Notes: generated by a model from the letters alone, not told the origin. 64,000 nt of DNA from Marinobacterium jannaschii DSM 6295 (GCF_000620085.1 NZ_JHVJ01000003.1:309229-373228); one strand, 5' to 3'; shown: positions 27,585-37,060, numbered from the stretch's first letter. Numbers and translations are program-made.

Positions 27585-28610
27585 GTGAAAAAGGTAGTAA
27601 CTTTTGCGCTCGTTCTGATTCTGATCACTACGGCGGCAGGCTTTGTCGGCTGGAATCGCTATCAGGCGTTCCTGGCAACGCCGCTGGCGCTGGCAGAAGA
27701 GCGTGTTCTAACAGTTGAAAAAGGTACCGGTTTTAGCCGGCTGGCAAGTCAGTTACAGCAGGAACAGCTTATTGAAGAGCCTCTGTTACTGAAACTGTAT
27801 GGCCGTCTGAGTAAGCTGGCGGCACGGGTCAAGGCGGGTGAGTACCTTATTAAGCCAGGGACGACGCCGGTGATGCTGATCGATCAACTGGTTGAGGGTA
27901 AGTCGATCAGTTACAACTTTACCATCGTAGAAGGTACCTCATTTGCAGAGATGAGACGCTCGCTTGAAGCGAACGAGGTGCTAAAGCAGGAGCTTTCAGG
28001 TTTATCTGAAACGGAGCTGCTGAAAAAACTGGGTATTCAGTACAAATCTGCAGAAGGTATATTTCTGGCCGAAACGTTCAGTTTTCACCGCGGCGCGTCC
28101 GATCTTGATATTCTGAAACGCTCTCATGCAATGCTGACACAAACTCTGGACAGGGCATGGAAGAATCGCCCGGCCAAGCTGCCATATAAGAATATGTATG
28201 AAGCGCTGATTATGGCGTCGATTGTAGAGAAGGAAACAGCGCGTAGTGAGGAGCGTCCGCAGATTGCCGGGGTGTTTGTAAGACGCCTCTGGAAAGGGAT
28301 GCGGTTGCAGACGGATCCAACAGTTATCTATGGTATGGGGGAGCGCTATGAGGGTAATATCACCCGCGCAGATCTGCGCCGTCCGACACCTTATAATACC
28401 TATGTTATCAACGGCCTGCCGCCTACGCCTATCGCACTGGTCGGTCCGGAAGCCATCACTGCGGCACTGAATCCACAACATGGAAAGTCGCTGTATTTTG
28501 TTGCCAAGGGCGATGGCAGTCACCAGTTCTCCGCTACGCTAAACGAGCACAACCGTGCTGTACGTAAATACCAGCTGAAGCGGCGTAAAGATTATCGTTC
28601 CAGTCCCTGA
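27585..28610 (+). CDS. mltG: Endolytic murein transglycosylase MltG
   Basis: 341 residues from GTG 27585. One N-terminal membrane helix, a LysM-like part (GTGFSRLASQLQQEQLI), then the YceG catalytic domain with IMASIVEKETARSEERP (catalytic Glu), GMRLQTDPTVIYG and YNTYVINGLPPTPI. Cuts nascent glycan strands and sets their length. Confidence 0.96.
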   Translation: MKKVVTFALVLILITTAAGFVGWNRYQAFLATPLALAEERVLTVEKGTGFSRLASQLQQEQLIEEPLLLKLYGRLSKLAARVKAGEYLIKPGTTPVMLIDQLVEGKSISYNFTIVEGTSFAEMRRSLEANEVLKQELSGLSETELLKKLGIQYKSAEGIFLAETFSFHRGASDLDILKRSHAMLTQTLDRAWKNRPAKLPYKNMYEALIMASIVEKETARSEERPQIAGVFVRRLWKGMRLQTDPTVIYGMGERYEGNITRADLRRPTPYNTYVINGLPPTPIALVGPEAITAALNPQHGKSLYFVAKGDGSHQFSATLNEHNRAVRKYQLKRRKDYRSSP

Positions 28611-28618
28611 GAGATTTA

Positions 28619-29260
28619 ATGGCTACTCCAAGTAAAGGTCGTTTTATTACCGTGGAAGGCACCGAGGGTGTCGGTAAATCAACCAATATCACCTATCTGT
28701 GTCAGTTATTGCAGGACAGGGGAGTGGAAGTGGTATTGACGCGTGAGCCGGGTGGTACGCCTCTGGCAGAGGAGCTTCGCGGGATGCTGTTGCAGCCACG
28801 GGAAGAGTCCGTATCCGAGGACACAGAACTGTTGCTGATGTTTGCGGCGCGCGCCCAGCACATTAAGAACGTTATACAGCCAGCCCTGGCGCGAGGGGCC
28901 TGGGTCGTAAGTGACCGATTTACCGATGCGACATTCGCCTATCAGGGGGCGGGGCGGGGCGTGGATCTGCAGCAGATATCGTTGCTGGAACAACTGGTTC
29001 AGAAAGGGCTGCAGCCTGACCTGACCCTGTTGTTGGATTTGTCGGTCGAAATTGGCCTCAAGCGTGCCAGTGAGCGAAGTGCGCCGGACCGCTTTGAGCT
29101 GGAAAAAGTAGCTTTCTTTGAACGTGTGCGTCAGGGATATCTGGACCGGGCTGAAGCGGACCCGCAGCGGTTTGCTGTGATCGATGCTTCGGTTTCGCTG
29201 CAACAGGTACAGCAGCAAATCGATACAGCGCTGAACCGCTTTATGGAGGCATCATCTTGA
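28619..29260 (+). CDS. tmk: Thymidylate kinase
   Basis: 213 residues. P-loop GTEGVGKST at 12-20, TREPGGTPLAEELR (DRY-region Arg), SDRFTDATFAYQGAGRG and DLSVEIGLKRASER. Phosphorylates dTMP to dTDP. Its stop overlaps the holB TTG start. Confidence 0.97.
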   Translation: MATPSKGRFITVEGTEGVGKSTNITYLCQLLQDRGVEVVLTREPGGTPLAEELRGMLLQPREESVSEDTELLLMFAARAQHIKNVIQPALARGAWVVSDRFTDATFAYQGAGRGVDLQQISLLEQLVQKGLQPDLTLLLDLSVEIGLKRASERSAPDRFELEKVAFFERVRQGYLDRAEADPQRFAVIDASVSLQQVQQQIDTALNRFMEASS

Positions 29261-30246
29261 GCCGACAGGTACTTTATCCCTGGTTGCAGGAGCGTTGGCA
29301 GTACCTGACCGACCTGCACCAGAATAAACGCTTACCCCATGCGCTGGTTTTTACCGGTCCCCGGGGGATAGGCAAGGCGCAGCTGGCCGATGCTTTCGGT
29401 CGTTACCTGCTCTGTCAGTCCCCTGCAGACGGCCAGCGTTGCGGTCAGTGTCGCTCCTGTCAGCTCAATGATCACGATACCCATCCGGATCTGTTCCGTC
29501 TGGAACCGGAAGAGGTTGGCAAGGTGATTAAAGTGGACCAGATCCGGGCCTTAACTGATTTTGTCTACAGTACCGCCCAGCAAGGCGGGTACCGGGTGAT
29601 TATTCTGGACCCCGCCGATGCGATGAATACGGCGTCTGCCAATGCCCTGCTGAAAACGCTGGAAGAGCCTGGCAAGGATACTATCCTTATTCTGATTACA
29701 GACCGTTTTGGTCAGGTCATGCCAACCATTAAGAGTCGCTGTCAGCGGGTCGATTGCCATGCGCCTGACGAGGCGACTGCCGTGCAGTGGCTGGCAGCTG
29801 AGCTGGAGACAGACAGGGATAAGGCGCTTAAACTCCTGCGCATCACCAATGGCGCCCCGCGTGCTGCCTGCGCATTCGAGAAAGAGGGGCTGGCTGAGGA
29901 GCGCTCTGAGCTGGTGCGAGGTCTGGCGGACGTACTTAAACAACGCAGAACCGTAGTCGATGTGGCGCAATCCTGGCAGAAGCTAGACCTTGAACGATTG
30001 CTTGGCTGGCTGTACAGCATGCTGGGGGAGATTGCGCGGCTTTCTGCCGCTGAAGGCGTCGATATACGGCAACTGGATGCCAGTAATATGCTGCAGGCTG
30101 TTGCCAAAAAAAGCAGTCCGGTTAAAATCTTTGCTCTCTCCACCCGGGTCCAGGAGGAACGGCGTGGATTGATGTTAAGGCAAAATCCAAATAAACAGAT
30201 GTTGCTGGAATCTCTGCTGCTCGACTGGGCGGCATTGGCAACATGA
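29257..30246 (+). CDS. holB: DNA polymerase III delta' subunit HolB
   Basis: 329 residues; starts at TTG 29257 inside the tmk stop (TTGA). Walker-A-like GPRGIGKAQLADAF, zinc cysteines in QRCGQCRSCQLND, IKVDQIRALTDF, and the SRC motif KSRCQRVDC. Part of the clamp loader. Confidence 0.94.
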   Translation: MSRQVLYPWLQERWQYLTDLHQNKRLPHALVFTGPRGIGKAQLADAFGRYLLCQSPADGQRCGQCRSCQLNDHDTHPDLFRLEPEEVGKVIKVDQIRALTDFVYSTAQQGGYRVIILDPADAMNTASANALLKTLEEPGKDTILILITDRFGQVMPTIKSRCQRVDCHAPDEATAVQWLAAELETDRDKALKLLRITNGAPRAACAFEKEGLAEERSELVRGLADVLKQRRTVVDVAQSWQKLDLERLLGWLYSMLGEIARLSAAEGVDIRQLDASNMLQAVAKKSSPVKIFALSTRVQEERRGLMLRQNPNKQMLLESLLLDWAALAT

Positions 30247-30262
30247 CGGAGACGCTCAGCCC

Positions 30263-30613
30263 ATGGCCGCTATACCTCGCCTGAGTCACGGAATACTTTC
30301 TCTTCAGATTGAAACCAAGGAAGACCTTTACCAGGCATATATGCCCTATGTCACGAATGGTGGGCTTTTCATTCCGACGGCCCACAACTACCATCTTGGT
30401 GAAGAGGTGTTCATGTTGCTGGACCTGATGGAAGAGGGCGAGAAAATTCCAGTGACCGGCAAGGTCATCTGGGTGACCCCGAAGGGAGCTCAGGGCGGTC
30501 GCGTACCGGGTATAGGTATTCAGTTTACTGCTGATGACTCGGCTCTGGTGAATAAGATAGAGACCCATCTTGCGGGTGCGCTAAATTCTGAGCGTCGAAC
30601 TAACGCCCTCTGA
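30263..30613 (+). CDS. pilZ: PilZ, type IV pilus assembly domain protein
   Basis: 116 residues. HGILSLQIETKEDLYQAYMPYVTNGGLFIPT is the opening of the original P. aeruginosa PilZ. The RxxxR and D/NxSxxG motifs that bind c-di-GMP in other PilZ proteins are not present, so this is the pilus-assembly type. Always between holB and tatD in this operon. Confidence 0.93.
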   Translation: MAAIPRLSHGILSLQIETKEDLYQAYMPYVTNGGLFIPTAHNYHLGEEVFMLLDLMEEGEKIPVTGKVIWVTPKGAQGGRVPGIGIQFTADDSALVNKIETHLAGALNSERRTNAL

Positions 30614-30640
30614 TTCCAGCTCCGGTATTTTCTTTTTTAT

Positions 30641-31417
30641 ATGTATATTGATTCCCATTGCCATCTGGATAAGCTCGACCTTACTCCTTACGATGGCGAC
30701 CTGAGCGCGCTGTTATCGCAGGCAGAGCAGTGTCAGGTTAGCAAGATGCTCTGTGTCTCGGTTGAGATGGAACAGTTCCAGCGCATGTACAGCCTGATCG
30801 AGCCATATAGCCAGGTGTTCGCCTCTGTCGGCGTTCACCCGCTGAGTGCTGATAAGGGTGTGGTATCTGTTGAGGAGCTGATTGCGGAAACTACGCGGGA
30901 GCGCATCGTGGCTATCGGTGAAACCGGGCTCGATTACTACTATCAGCAGGATACTATCGAGCTGCAGCAACAGAGCTTTCGAAATCACCTGATAGCCTCG
31001 TCCCAGAGTGGGTTGCCCACCATTGTGCACACCCGTGATGCCCGCCAGGATACGCTGGATATTATCCGTCAGTCCGGCGACCCTGAGGTTGGCGGTGTGC
31101 TGCACTGTTTTACCGAAAGCTGGGAAATGGCACGTGACGCGCTTGATCTGAACTATATGATCTCAATTAGCGGTATCGTTACATTCCGAAATGCAGAAGA
31201 ACTGCGAAATGTAGTTAAGCAGGTTCCGCTTGATCGCTTGCTGATTGAAACAGATGCGCCTTACCTTGCGCCGGTTCCTTACCGGGGTAAGAAGAATGAG
31301 CCCAGGTATGTCGTTGAAGTCGCGCAGTGTGTTGCCGACATAAAGGGGGTCAGGCTGGAGGAGCTGGCTGAGATCACCAGTGAGAACTTCTTCAGGCTGT
31401 TTTCCGCAGCAGCATAG
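30641..31417 (+). CDS. tatD: TatD-family metal-dependent deoxyribonuclease
   Basis: 258 residues. Metal ligands in IDSHCHLDKLD, GETGLDYYY (Glu), PTIVHTRDA, GVLHCFTE and LIETDAPYLAP. Acts as a 3'-5' exonuclease in DNA repair in E. coli. Last gene of the block; a terminator follows. Confidence 0.94.
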   Translation: MYIDSHCHLDKLDLTPYDGDLSALLSQAEQCQVSKMLCVSVEMEQFQRMYSLIEPYSQVFASVGVHPLSADKGVVSVEELIAETTRERIVAIGETGLDYYYQQDTIELQQQSFRNHLIASSQSGLPTIVHTRDARQDTLDIIRQSGDPEVGGVLHCFTESWEMARDALDLNYMISISGIVTFRNAEELRNVVKQVPLDRLLIETDAPYLAPVPYRGKKNEPRYVVEVAQCVADIKGVRLEELAEITSENFFRLFSAAA

Positions 31418-31436
31418 AAATTACAGATTGATCTTT

Positions 31437-31460
31437 AAAGGCCGCCAAGCGGCTTTTTTT
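31437..31460 (+). terminator. Terminator after tatD
   Basis: GCCGC-CAA-GCGGC followed by seven Ts, 20 nt after the tatD stop codon. Confidence 0.9.
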
Positions 31461-31629
31461 GTGTCTGAAGCATGGGCAAGCACTCTACCTTGGCTCTCTC
31501 GGGCCGGGATGCTGTGACTGGCAGCGTTACATTCAGTGCTTTTATCGCTTATTACCCGAAATTAGCCGCTTGTTGTCGCTTTCTTGTAAGCTTCGTCAGT
31601 TACTTTGCGATATATATGGCATTATACTT

Positions 31630-31657
31630 TTGTATAGAACAATAAAAACACTATAAC
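31630..31657 (+). promoter_or_regulatory. Possible mdh promoter
   Basis: TTGTAT (31630-31635), 16-bp spacer, TATAAC (31652-31657). Very AT-rich; leader about 18 nt with GAGGGTAG before the ATG. Confidence 0.4.
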
Positions 31658-31681
31658 TATATTTCTGAGGGTAGTAACTAA

Positions 31682-32782
31682 ATGAGACGTCCAGTTCGTA
31701 TTGCTGTTACCGGCGCGGCCGGCAGCATTGCAAATAACCTTTTGTTTAAAATCGCTTCCGGCGAAATGTTTGGCAAGGATCAGCCTGTAATCCTGCAGCT
31801 GGTAGAGATGCCGCAGGCGATGGAGGCGCTGCGTGGTATTGCGATGGAGCTTGAGGATTGCGCATATTCCCTGCTGCATACCATCACATTGCATGACAAC
31901 GTAGAAGATGGCTTTAATAACGTTCACTATGCACTGCTGATCGGTGCCCGTCCCCGTGGGCCAGGTATGGAGCGTCGTGATCTGCTTGAGGTCAATGCAG
32001 AGATCTTTACCCGTCAGGGTAAGGCGCTGAATGATTTTGCTAACCGCGATGTTAAAGTACTGGTCGTAGGTAACCCGGCCAATACCAATGCACTGATTGC
32101 CAGCCGCAACGCGCCCGACCTGAGCCCATGCCAGTTTACTGCGCTGACTCGGCTGGATCATAACCGCGCCCGCGGTATCCTGGCGAACCAGACCGGTGCC
32201 AGCCCGAAAGATATCAAGAATGTCATTATCTGGGGCAACCACTCAACCACCCAGTTCCCTGACCTGCACCAGGCGACTATTCTGGGCCGCTCGGCGATGG
32301 CGCAGATCGATACCCAGTGGTATCGCGAAGAGTTTATCCCCAAGATTCAGACGCGTGGCGGTGAGATTATCAAAGCCCGCGGCCAGTCCTCTGCCGCTTC
32401 CGCGGCCCAGGCGATTGTCGACCATATGCATGACTGGTCGCTCGGGACTGAAACCGGCGAAGTGGTGAGCATGAGTATTTGCAGTGATGGCAGCTATGGC
32501 ATCGCTAAAGGTATCTTCTACTCTTTCCCGGTGCGCTGTGACTATGGCCGATACCAGATTGTACAGGGGCTGGAGATCAACGAGTTCGCCCGCCAGCGTA
32601 TGACCGCTACCGAGCAGGAGTTGCTGGACGAGAAATCGATGGTTGAACACCTGCTGCCGGCCGATACAGAAGATTCTCATATCAATCTGTCAGCCTGTCT
32701 TCGCTCCGGTGTGACTCTCTATGCTGATGGCACAGGGCCTCAGGCTGACTCCAAGTACCTGACAACTAACCGCGTAATGTAA
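31682..32782 (+). CDS. mdh: NAD-dependent malate dehydrogenase with C-terminal extension
   Basis: 366 residues. NAD-binding [20 protein letters not shown], substrate loop [25 protein letters not shown], catalytic pair Asp in LTRLDHNRA and His in [11 protein letters not shown]. The family (LDH/MDH type 2, for example Burkholderia or Aquaspirillum) normally ends near residue 327, at text like this protein's [10 protein letters not shown]. Here 41 more residues follow (326-366, [11 protein letters not shown] onward) with no motif I know. Oxidises malate to oxaloacetate in the TCA cycle. Own promoter and terminator. Confidence 0.93.
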   Translation: MRRPVRIAVTGAAGSIANNLLFKIASGEMFGKDQPVILQLVEMPQAMEALRGIAMELEDCAYSLLHTITLHDNVEDGFNNVHYALLIGARPRGPGMERRDLLEVNAEIFTRQGKALNDFANRDVKVLVVGNPANTNALIASRNAPDLSPCQFTALTRLDHNRARGILANQTGASPKDIKNVIIWGNHSTTQFPDLHQATILGRSAMAQIDTQWYREEFIPKIQTRGGEIIKARGQSSAASAAQAIVDHMHDWSLGTETGEVVSMSICSDGSYGIAKGIFYSFPVRCDYGRYQIVQGLEINEFARQRMTATEQELLDEKSMVEHLLPADTEDSHINLSACLRSGVTLYADGTGPQADSKYLTTNRVM

Positions 32783-32810
32783 TTCTGCATTAGCGGTAGT
32801 ATCGCCTGAA

Positions 32811-32840
32811 GGCTCCTGGATTCGTTCAGGGGCCTTTTTT
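32811..32840 (+). terminator. Terminator after mdh
   Basis: GGCTCCTG and CAGGGGCC around GATTCGTT, followed by six Ts. Confidence 0.85.
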
Positions 32841-32904
32841 ATTGTGTGTTACCATGCGCCAGAAGTGGTCAGGTTAGCGCTGCATCAGCGTCAGAGGGGG
32901 TAGA

Positions 32905-33312
32905 ATGGTCGAAATTATTAAGGTAAAAACCGGTTCCCAGGGGCTCTACGAGTTTACGGCACAGTTGCAGGCTATGGTGCGACGGTCGGGACTACGGGAG
33001 GGACTCTGCTCATTGCTTATCCAGCACACCAGTGCCAGTCTGACCATTCAGGAAAATGCAGACCCAAGTGCGCGTATCGACCTTGAAAACTGGCTATCCC
33101 GCCTGGTACCGGAAAATGATCCGCTCTATACCCATGTATTTGAAGGGGAGGACGATATGCCCGCTCATATCAAGGCAGCATTAACGTCCACGACGCTTTC
33201 GATACCGGTGATTCAGGGAGAACTGGCGTTGGGAACCTGGCAGGGCGTTTATTGCTGGGAGCATCGCCACCAGGCCGATTACCGCAAAATTGCCGTTCAT
33301 CTGGGAGGGTGA
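32905..33312 (+). CDS. yjbQ: YjbQ family protein (UPF0047)
   Basis: 135 residues, standard family length. Signature LIQHTSASLTIQENADPSARIDLENWL, DDMPAHIKAALTSTTLSIPV and GTWQGVYCWEHR. Some members show weak thiamine-phosphate synthase activity; the true role is uncertain. Confidence 0.93.
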   Translation: MVEIIKVKTGSQGLYEFTAQLQAMVRRSGLREGLCSLLIQHTSASLTIQENADPSARIDLENWLSRLVPENDPLYTHVFEGEDDMPAHIKAALTSTTLSIPVIQGELALGTWQGVYCWEHRHQADYRKIAVHLGG

Positions 33313-33381
33313 TGTTGCAGTGGGGGAGGCTGTATAAGGTTGAACGCGGTTACCCTGAATAAGGATAACCGCGGCGAGGAA

Positions 33382-33945
33382 TCAGAATTCGTCGTTCTGA
33401 TCAGCGGGCGTGATGCTGACCAGCATCTTGATCAGATCCAGCAGGATGATCAGCTGATTGCTGTAGTAGCAAACGCCCTGTACAAAGCGTTTGGAGCCCT
33501 CTTCACCGGAAACGTTCGGTGCTCGCTCAACGTCGTTCTGAGGCAGGTTGATGACTTCATCAACGCTGTCTACCACGAGTCCGACAACTTCCTGCTCGTT
33601 GTATTCAACCACAATGATTCGGGTGTCATCATCGATCGGCACAGCCGGAAGGCCGAACAGCTGTCGGGTGTCGATCACCGTCACGACATTACCGCGCAGG
33701 TTGATAATACCCAGAACAAAGTAATCAGAACCCGGAACAGGTGTGATTTCGCTGTAGCGTAATACTTCCTTTACCTGGATAACGTCGATGCCATACAGCT
33801 CGTTATCAACTTTAAATGTTGCCCACTGGTGATAAACGACTTCTTCCTGATTGGTGCGGCGAGAACCCTCTGCCTGCTCCGCTTTGGTCTGATCTATACT
33901 TGCCTGCATCGTTTTCAGATGTTCAGCAGCTGCCTGTAGACTCAT
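33382..33945 (-). CDS. cheW: Orphan CheW-like coupling protein
   Basis: 187 residues: a hydrophilic N-terminal extension of about 40 residues, then a CheW domain (WATFKVDNELYGIDVIQVKEVLRYSEITPVPG, YFVLGIINLRGNVVTVIDTRQLFG, RIIVVEY). CheW joins chemoreceptors to CheA. No cheA, receptor or methyl-transferase gene is near. Its start lies inside the end of hyi (23-nt overlap), with AGGTGG upstream, so it is expressed at the tail of the garR-hyi unit. Confidence 0.92.
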   Translation of the reverse strand: MSLQAAAEHLKTMQASIDQTKAEQAEGSRRTNQEEVVYHQWATFKVDNELYGIDVIQVKEVLRYSEITPVPGSDYFVLGIINLRGNVVTVIDTRQLFGLPAVPIDDDTRIIVVEYNEQEVVGLVVDSVDEVINLPQNDVERAPNVSGEEGSKRFVQGVCYYSNQLIILLDLIKMLVSITPADQNDEF

Positions 33946-34738
33946 GTTTCACTACCACCTGATTATTCAGTTCGCTAAGCCAGCCTAGGCTGCTTAGGGT
34001 TCCATGTTCCGGGATATATTCCAGACTGACTGCGCCTGAGTATCCCATAGCATCGAGTGCTTTGAAAAGATTAGGAAAATTTATTTCCCCGGTCCCTGGT
34101 TCGTGGCGTCCCGGTACGTCAGCTATCTGAATATGGCTGACTTTATCCAGATTTGCACGTAAGCGGGTTATTAAATTCCCCTCCATTATCTGCATATGAT
34201 AGACATCATATTGGAAATAGAGGTTGTCACGACCACAACGGTCAATAATATCGAATGCCTGTGTACTGTTGTTTAAATAGAAGCCTGGTATGTCCTGAGT
34301 ATTAATCGCTTCAATCTGCAGCGCTATACCGTGCTCATTTAGTCTATCGGCGGCAAAGCTGATATTTGAAATAAAAGTTTCTGCAGCCAGTGCATCAGTG
34401 ACCGCTTCCGGTCTTATGCCGGACAGGCAGTTGATCTGGCGGATACCAAGCCGTTTAGCATAGCTTAGTGCCTGTTCAACACCCCGCCTGAACTCTTCTG
34501 TCCGATCCGGATGGCATGCGATACCGCGTTCGCCGCCAGCCCAGTTACCTGCCGGCAGGTTAATCTGTAACAGCCTCAGCTGATTTTCAGTGAGCAGCGT
34601 ATCGAGCTCATCTGCGGTCAGCTCATAGGGAAACTGTAATTCTACCTGTCGGAATCCAGCCGTCGCTGCAGCGGAAAATCGCTGTGCCATCGGCATTTCG
34701 GTGAACAGCATACTGAGGTTGGCTGCGAAGCGAGGCAT
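33923..34738 (-). CDS. hyi: Hydroxypyruvate isomerase
   Basis: 271 residues. TIM-barrel of the xylose-isomerase-like family: MPRFAANLSMLFTEMP start, LQINLPAGNWAGGERGIACHP, ALQIEAINTQDIPGFYLN (metal-binding Glu), YFQYDVYHMQIMEGN, HIQIADVPGRHEPGTGEINF and VSLEYIPE. Interconverts hydroxypyruvate and tartronate semialdehyde. Its ATG shares one base with the garR stop. Confidence 0.94.
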   Translation of the reverse strand: MPRFAANLSMLFTEMPMAQRFSAAATAGFRQVELQFPYELTADELDTLLTENQLRLLQINLPAGNWAGGERGIACHPDRTEEFRRGVEQALSYAKRLGIRQINCLSGIRPEAVTDALAAETFISNISFAADRLNEHGIALQIEAINTQDIPGFYLNNSTQAFDIIDRCGRDNLYFQYDVYHMQIMEGNLITRLRANLDKVSHIQIADVPGRHEPGTGEINFPNLFKALDAMGYSGAVSLEYIPEHGTLSSLGWLSELNNQVVVKHESTGSC

Positions 34739-35643
34739 TATGCTGTCCCGTTTCTTTCTGGCTTATCGTTAAGCCGGGTATTGTTGATCGCTTCCAGCTG
34801 TAATAGCAGTGCGCTGTGATCACGCTCCTCCAGTCCGTTATCGATCATTGCCTGATAGCTGTCCCGTACTGTCTTGGCCAGGGGCAGGGTCAGTGACTCG
34901 GCGTCTGCCGTATCGAGAATGGTATTCAGGTCTTTAAGCTGAACCCGGGAGGTGGCACCCGGTACAAAGTTACGCTCAATCATTCGTTCGCCATGCAGCT
35001 CCAGTATACGGCTGGCAGCAAACCCTCCCATCAGGGCATCTCTTACCGCCGCCGGATCAGCTCCGCCTTCGGCTGCTAGCAGCAGGGCTTCGGAAACGGC
35101 ACCGATGGTAATACCGACAATCGCCTGATTGGCGCATTTGGCGAGCTGACCGGAGCCGCTGGGGCCTATATAAGTTGCCTTGCCCAGTGCCTGAAACAGA
35201 GGCTGGGCGCGCTCAAAATCTGCTTTGCCGCCGCCGGCCATTATCGCCAATGTGGCCTGCTCAGCGCCTACAGTGCCGCCTGAAACCGGCGCATCGAGGT
35301 ACGCCATGCCCAGCGATGACAGGCGTTTGGCATGGTGCTTGGCCATCTCCGGGGGAATTGAACTCATATCGATGATCAGTGAACCATTGCGGCAGCTGTC
35401 GGCTACACCGTCGTTGAACAGCACCTGCTCTACCACCGGACCATTTTCCAGCATCGTGATGACGATCTCCGCATCGGCTACGGCATCCGCCGCAGACGCA
35501 TATGCGCTGGCGCCAAGCTGAGTCAGGGGAGTCGTCTTACTCAGGGTGCGGTTCCAGACATTGAGTTTAAAACCGGCTTTCAACAGATTTTCGGCCATGG
35601 GACGTCCCATCAGGCCGATGCCCAGAAATGCTACTGTGGTCAT
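34738..35643 (-). CDS. garR: 2-hydroxy-3-oxopropionate (tartronate semialdehyde) reductase
   Basis: 301 residues of the beta-hydroxyacid dehydrogenase family. NAD(P)-binding FLGIGLMGRPMAENLLKAG, substrate loop DAPVSGGTVGAEQATLAIMAGG, catalytic Lys in GSGQLAKCANQAIVG, and cofactor region LKDLNTIL. With Hyi it turns hydroxypyruvate into D-glycerate through tartronate semialdehyde. glxR is an equally fitting name. Glyoxylate carboligase is not in the window. Confidence 0.92.
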   Translation of the reverse strand: MTTVAFLGIGLMGRPMAENLLKAGFKLNVWNRTLSKTTPLTQLGASAYASAADAVADAEIVITMLENGPVVEQVLFNDGVADSCRNGSLIIDMSSIPPEMAKHHAKRLSSLGMAYLDAPVSGGTVGAEQATLAIMAGGGKADFERAQPLFQALGKATYIGPSGSGQLAKCANQAIVGITIGAVSEALLLAAEGGADPAAVRDALMGGFAASRILELHGERMIERNFVPGATSRVQLKDLNTILDTADAESLTLPLAKTVRDSYQAMIDNGLEERDHSALLLQLEAINNTRLNDKPERNGTA

Positions 35644-35653
35644 TGTTTTTATC

Positions 35654-35986
35654 CTACAGGCAGTTGGTGGGTTTAGGCAGGCCTGCTATCCGGGCGCCGA
35701 CTTTGGCCGGACTCTCCGGGAACAGGCGCATCAGGTGAATGCTCTTCCCTTTCTCCGGCCCCAGTTTGATACCGGTCGCTTTTACCAGCGGGCGCATGGC
35801 CGGAGATTGTTCGAAGTTGTGGTAGAACTCGCGCAAGACATCAATGATTTCCCAATGTTCTTCGGAAAGGGAAATGCCTTCCTGCTGAGCCAGGTATTCT
35901 GCCACGGACGGGGTCCACTGGTTTAAATCCCGCAAGTAGCCCTCCGGGTCCAGTGCGATGATGGTGCCATCAATCTCAATATTCAT
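35654..35986 (-). CDS. tusE: TusE, sulfur-relay protein (DsrC family)
   Basis: 110 residues. DsrC-like fold with GYLRDLNQWTPSVAEYLA and the C-terminal PKPTNCL arm whose penultimate Cys accepts sulfur. Passes sulfur from TusBCD to MnmA for 2-thiouridine in tRNA wobble positions. ATG overlaps the tusB stop by one base. Confidence 0.94.
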   Translation of the reverse strand: MNIEIDGTIIALDPEGYLRDLNQWTPSVAEYLAQQEGISLSEEHWEIIDVLREFYHNFEQSPAMRPLVKATGIKLGPEKGKSIHLMRLFPESPAKVGARIAGLPKPTNCL

Positions 35987-36276
35987 CAGAACCAGCTCAC
36001 AACCTTATCTTGCGAACAGCATAGTCCGACAAATCCAGCACTGTCAGTCACTATTGCGGCCTTGGCGAGGCGTGCGCTGATGCCGCGGGCATGGGCGTCT
36101 TCACTCAGTACCCAGATCTTAAGGTTGTCTTTTTCAAGCTTACCAATATGCGCCGGCAGGGCATGGTAGACGCCGTCCTCGATCAGGATCAGTTCGTCGC
36201 CCGGAGTCATCGCATTCAGACAGTCCTGCAAACAGCTGCTGTCAGCCGGGGCGCGGTTTAATGTATGAAGTGCCAT
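35986..36276 (-). CDS. tusB: TusB, sulfur-relay subunit
   Basis: 96 residues: MALHTLNRAP start and DELILIEDGVYHAL, as in DsrH/TusB. Structural subunit of the TusBCD complex. 6 nt after tusC. Confidence 0.92.
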   Translation of the reverse strand: MALHTLNRAPADSSCLQDCLNAMTPGDELILIEDGVYHALPAHIGKLEKDNLKIWVLSEDAHARGISARLAKAAIVTDSAGFVGLCCSQDKVVSWF

Positions 36277-36282
36277 AAGACC

Positions 36283-36642
36283 TCAGAATGTCAGTACAAC
36301 ATCATGGTTAGCAAAGAGGGGGGCAACTGAGTCCTTTTCCAGCAGTGTAACCGGCAGGATCAGATCATCAGGATCGAGGCCGTTGTTGGCCAGGGACTCG
36401 GCACAGACGAATAGCTGATCAATATCGTACATCGGCAGTGCGCTAAGGTTGGATGCCAGGTTCTTTTGTCCAATAGCGTCAGGCTGTTGGGCCTTTAGCA
36501 GCTGGAAGACGGCATCCCCAAGAAACAACAGGCTGACGGGCTGTTCAAATACGCCGCAGGTCAGGGCGACATCCAGCGCTTCCCGGGGGGCGCTGCTGCC
36601 GTAGGGTGCTTTACGGTTAACAATCAGCACAGATTTGCTCAT
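36283..36642 (-). CDS. tusC: TusC, sulfur-relay subunit
   Basis: 119 residues of the DsrF/TusC family: LIVNRKAPYGSSAPREALDVALTCGVFEQPVSLLFLGDAVFQLL. Partner of TusD and TusB. 2 nt after tusD. Confidence 0.93.
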   Translation of the reverse strand: MSKSVLIVNRKAPYGSSAPREALDVALTCGVFEQPVSLLFLGDAVFQLLKAQQPDAIGQKNLASNLSALPMYDIDQLFVCAESLANNGLDPDDLILPVTLLEKDSVAPLFANHDVVLTF

Positions 36643-36644
36643 TT

Positions 36645-37037
36645 TCAGCCTCCGAAAGTGATAACGCGATCAGAGACCAGAGTGGCCTCTGCCAGCTGTC
36701 CAAGGCCCGAAAGTTCAAATCCGTCAGCCAGATTGTGTCCGCTTTTCTCGTAGCGTCCGGCTTCGTTCTGATCGAGGACGCCACGTTTCACGGCTGCGGC
36801 GATACAAACCACCAGATCGAGCTGGTGCTCGGAGGCGAGCTGCTGCCAGTGTTGAGGCAGGTTGATCTCATCCTGCGGCGGGGACGCAAGGTTATTGCCA
36901 CACTGTACGCCGTCAGCGTAGAAAAACACCCGGTGAATGCTATGGCCTGCATCAAGCAGGGCCTGGGCGAAGCGCAGGGCGCTTTCGGCGGCTTGGCGGC
37001 TGTAAGGAGCCGACTGAATTACGATAGAGAAAATCAT
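36645..37037 (-). CDS. tusD: TusD, sulfur-relay subunit with catalytic cysteine
   Basis: 130 residues, DsrE/TusD family. The persulfide Cys is in LVVCIAAAVKRGVLD near residue 78. First gene of tusDCBE, which may be read from its own promoter because a terminator separates it from yccA. Confidence 0.94.
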   Translation of the reverse strand: MIFSIVIQSAPYSRQAAESALRFAQALLDAGHSIHRVFFYADGVQCGNNLASPPQDEINLPQHWQQLASEHQLDLVVCIAAAVKRGVLDQNEAGRYEKSGHNLADGFELSGLGQLAEATLVSDRVITFGG

Positions 37038-37060
37038 GGAAATTCTGGATCACTGACAGA

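Noticed and set aside
33340..33762. 140-codon frame opposite cheW
   Set aside because: Shadow of cheW, which has clear family motifs on the complement.
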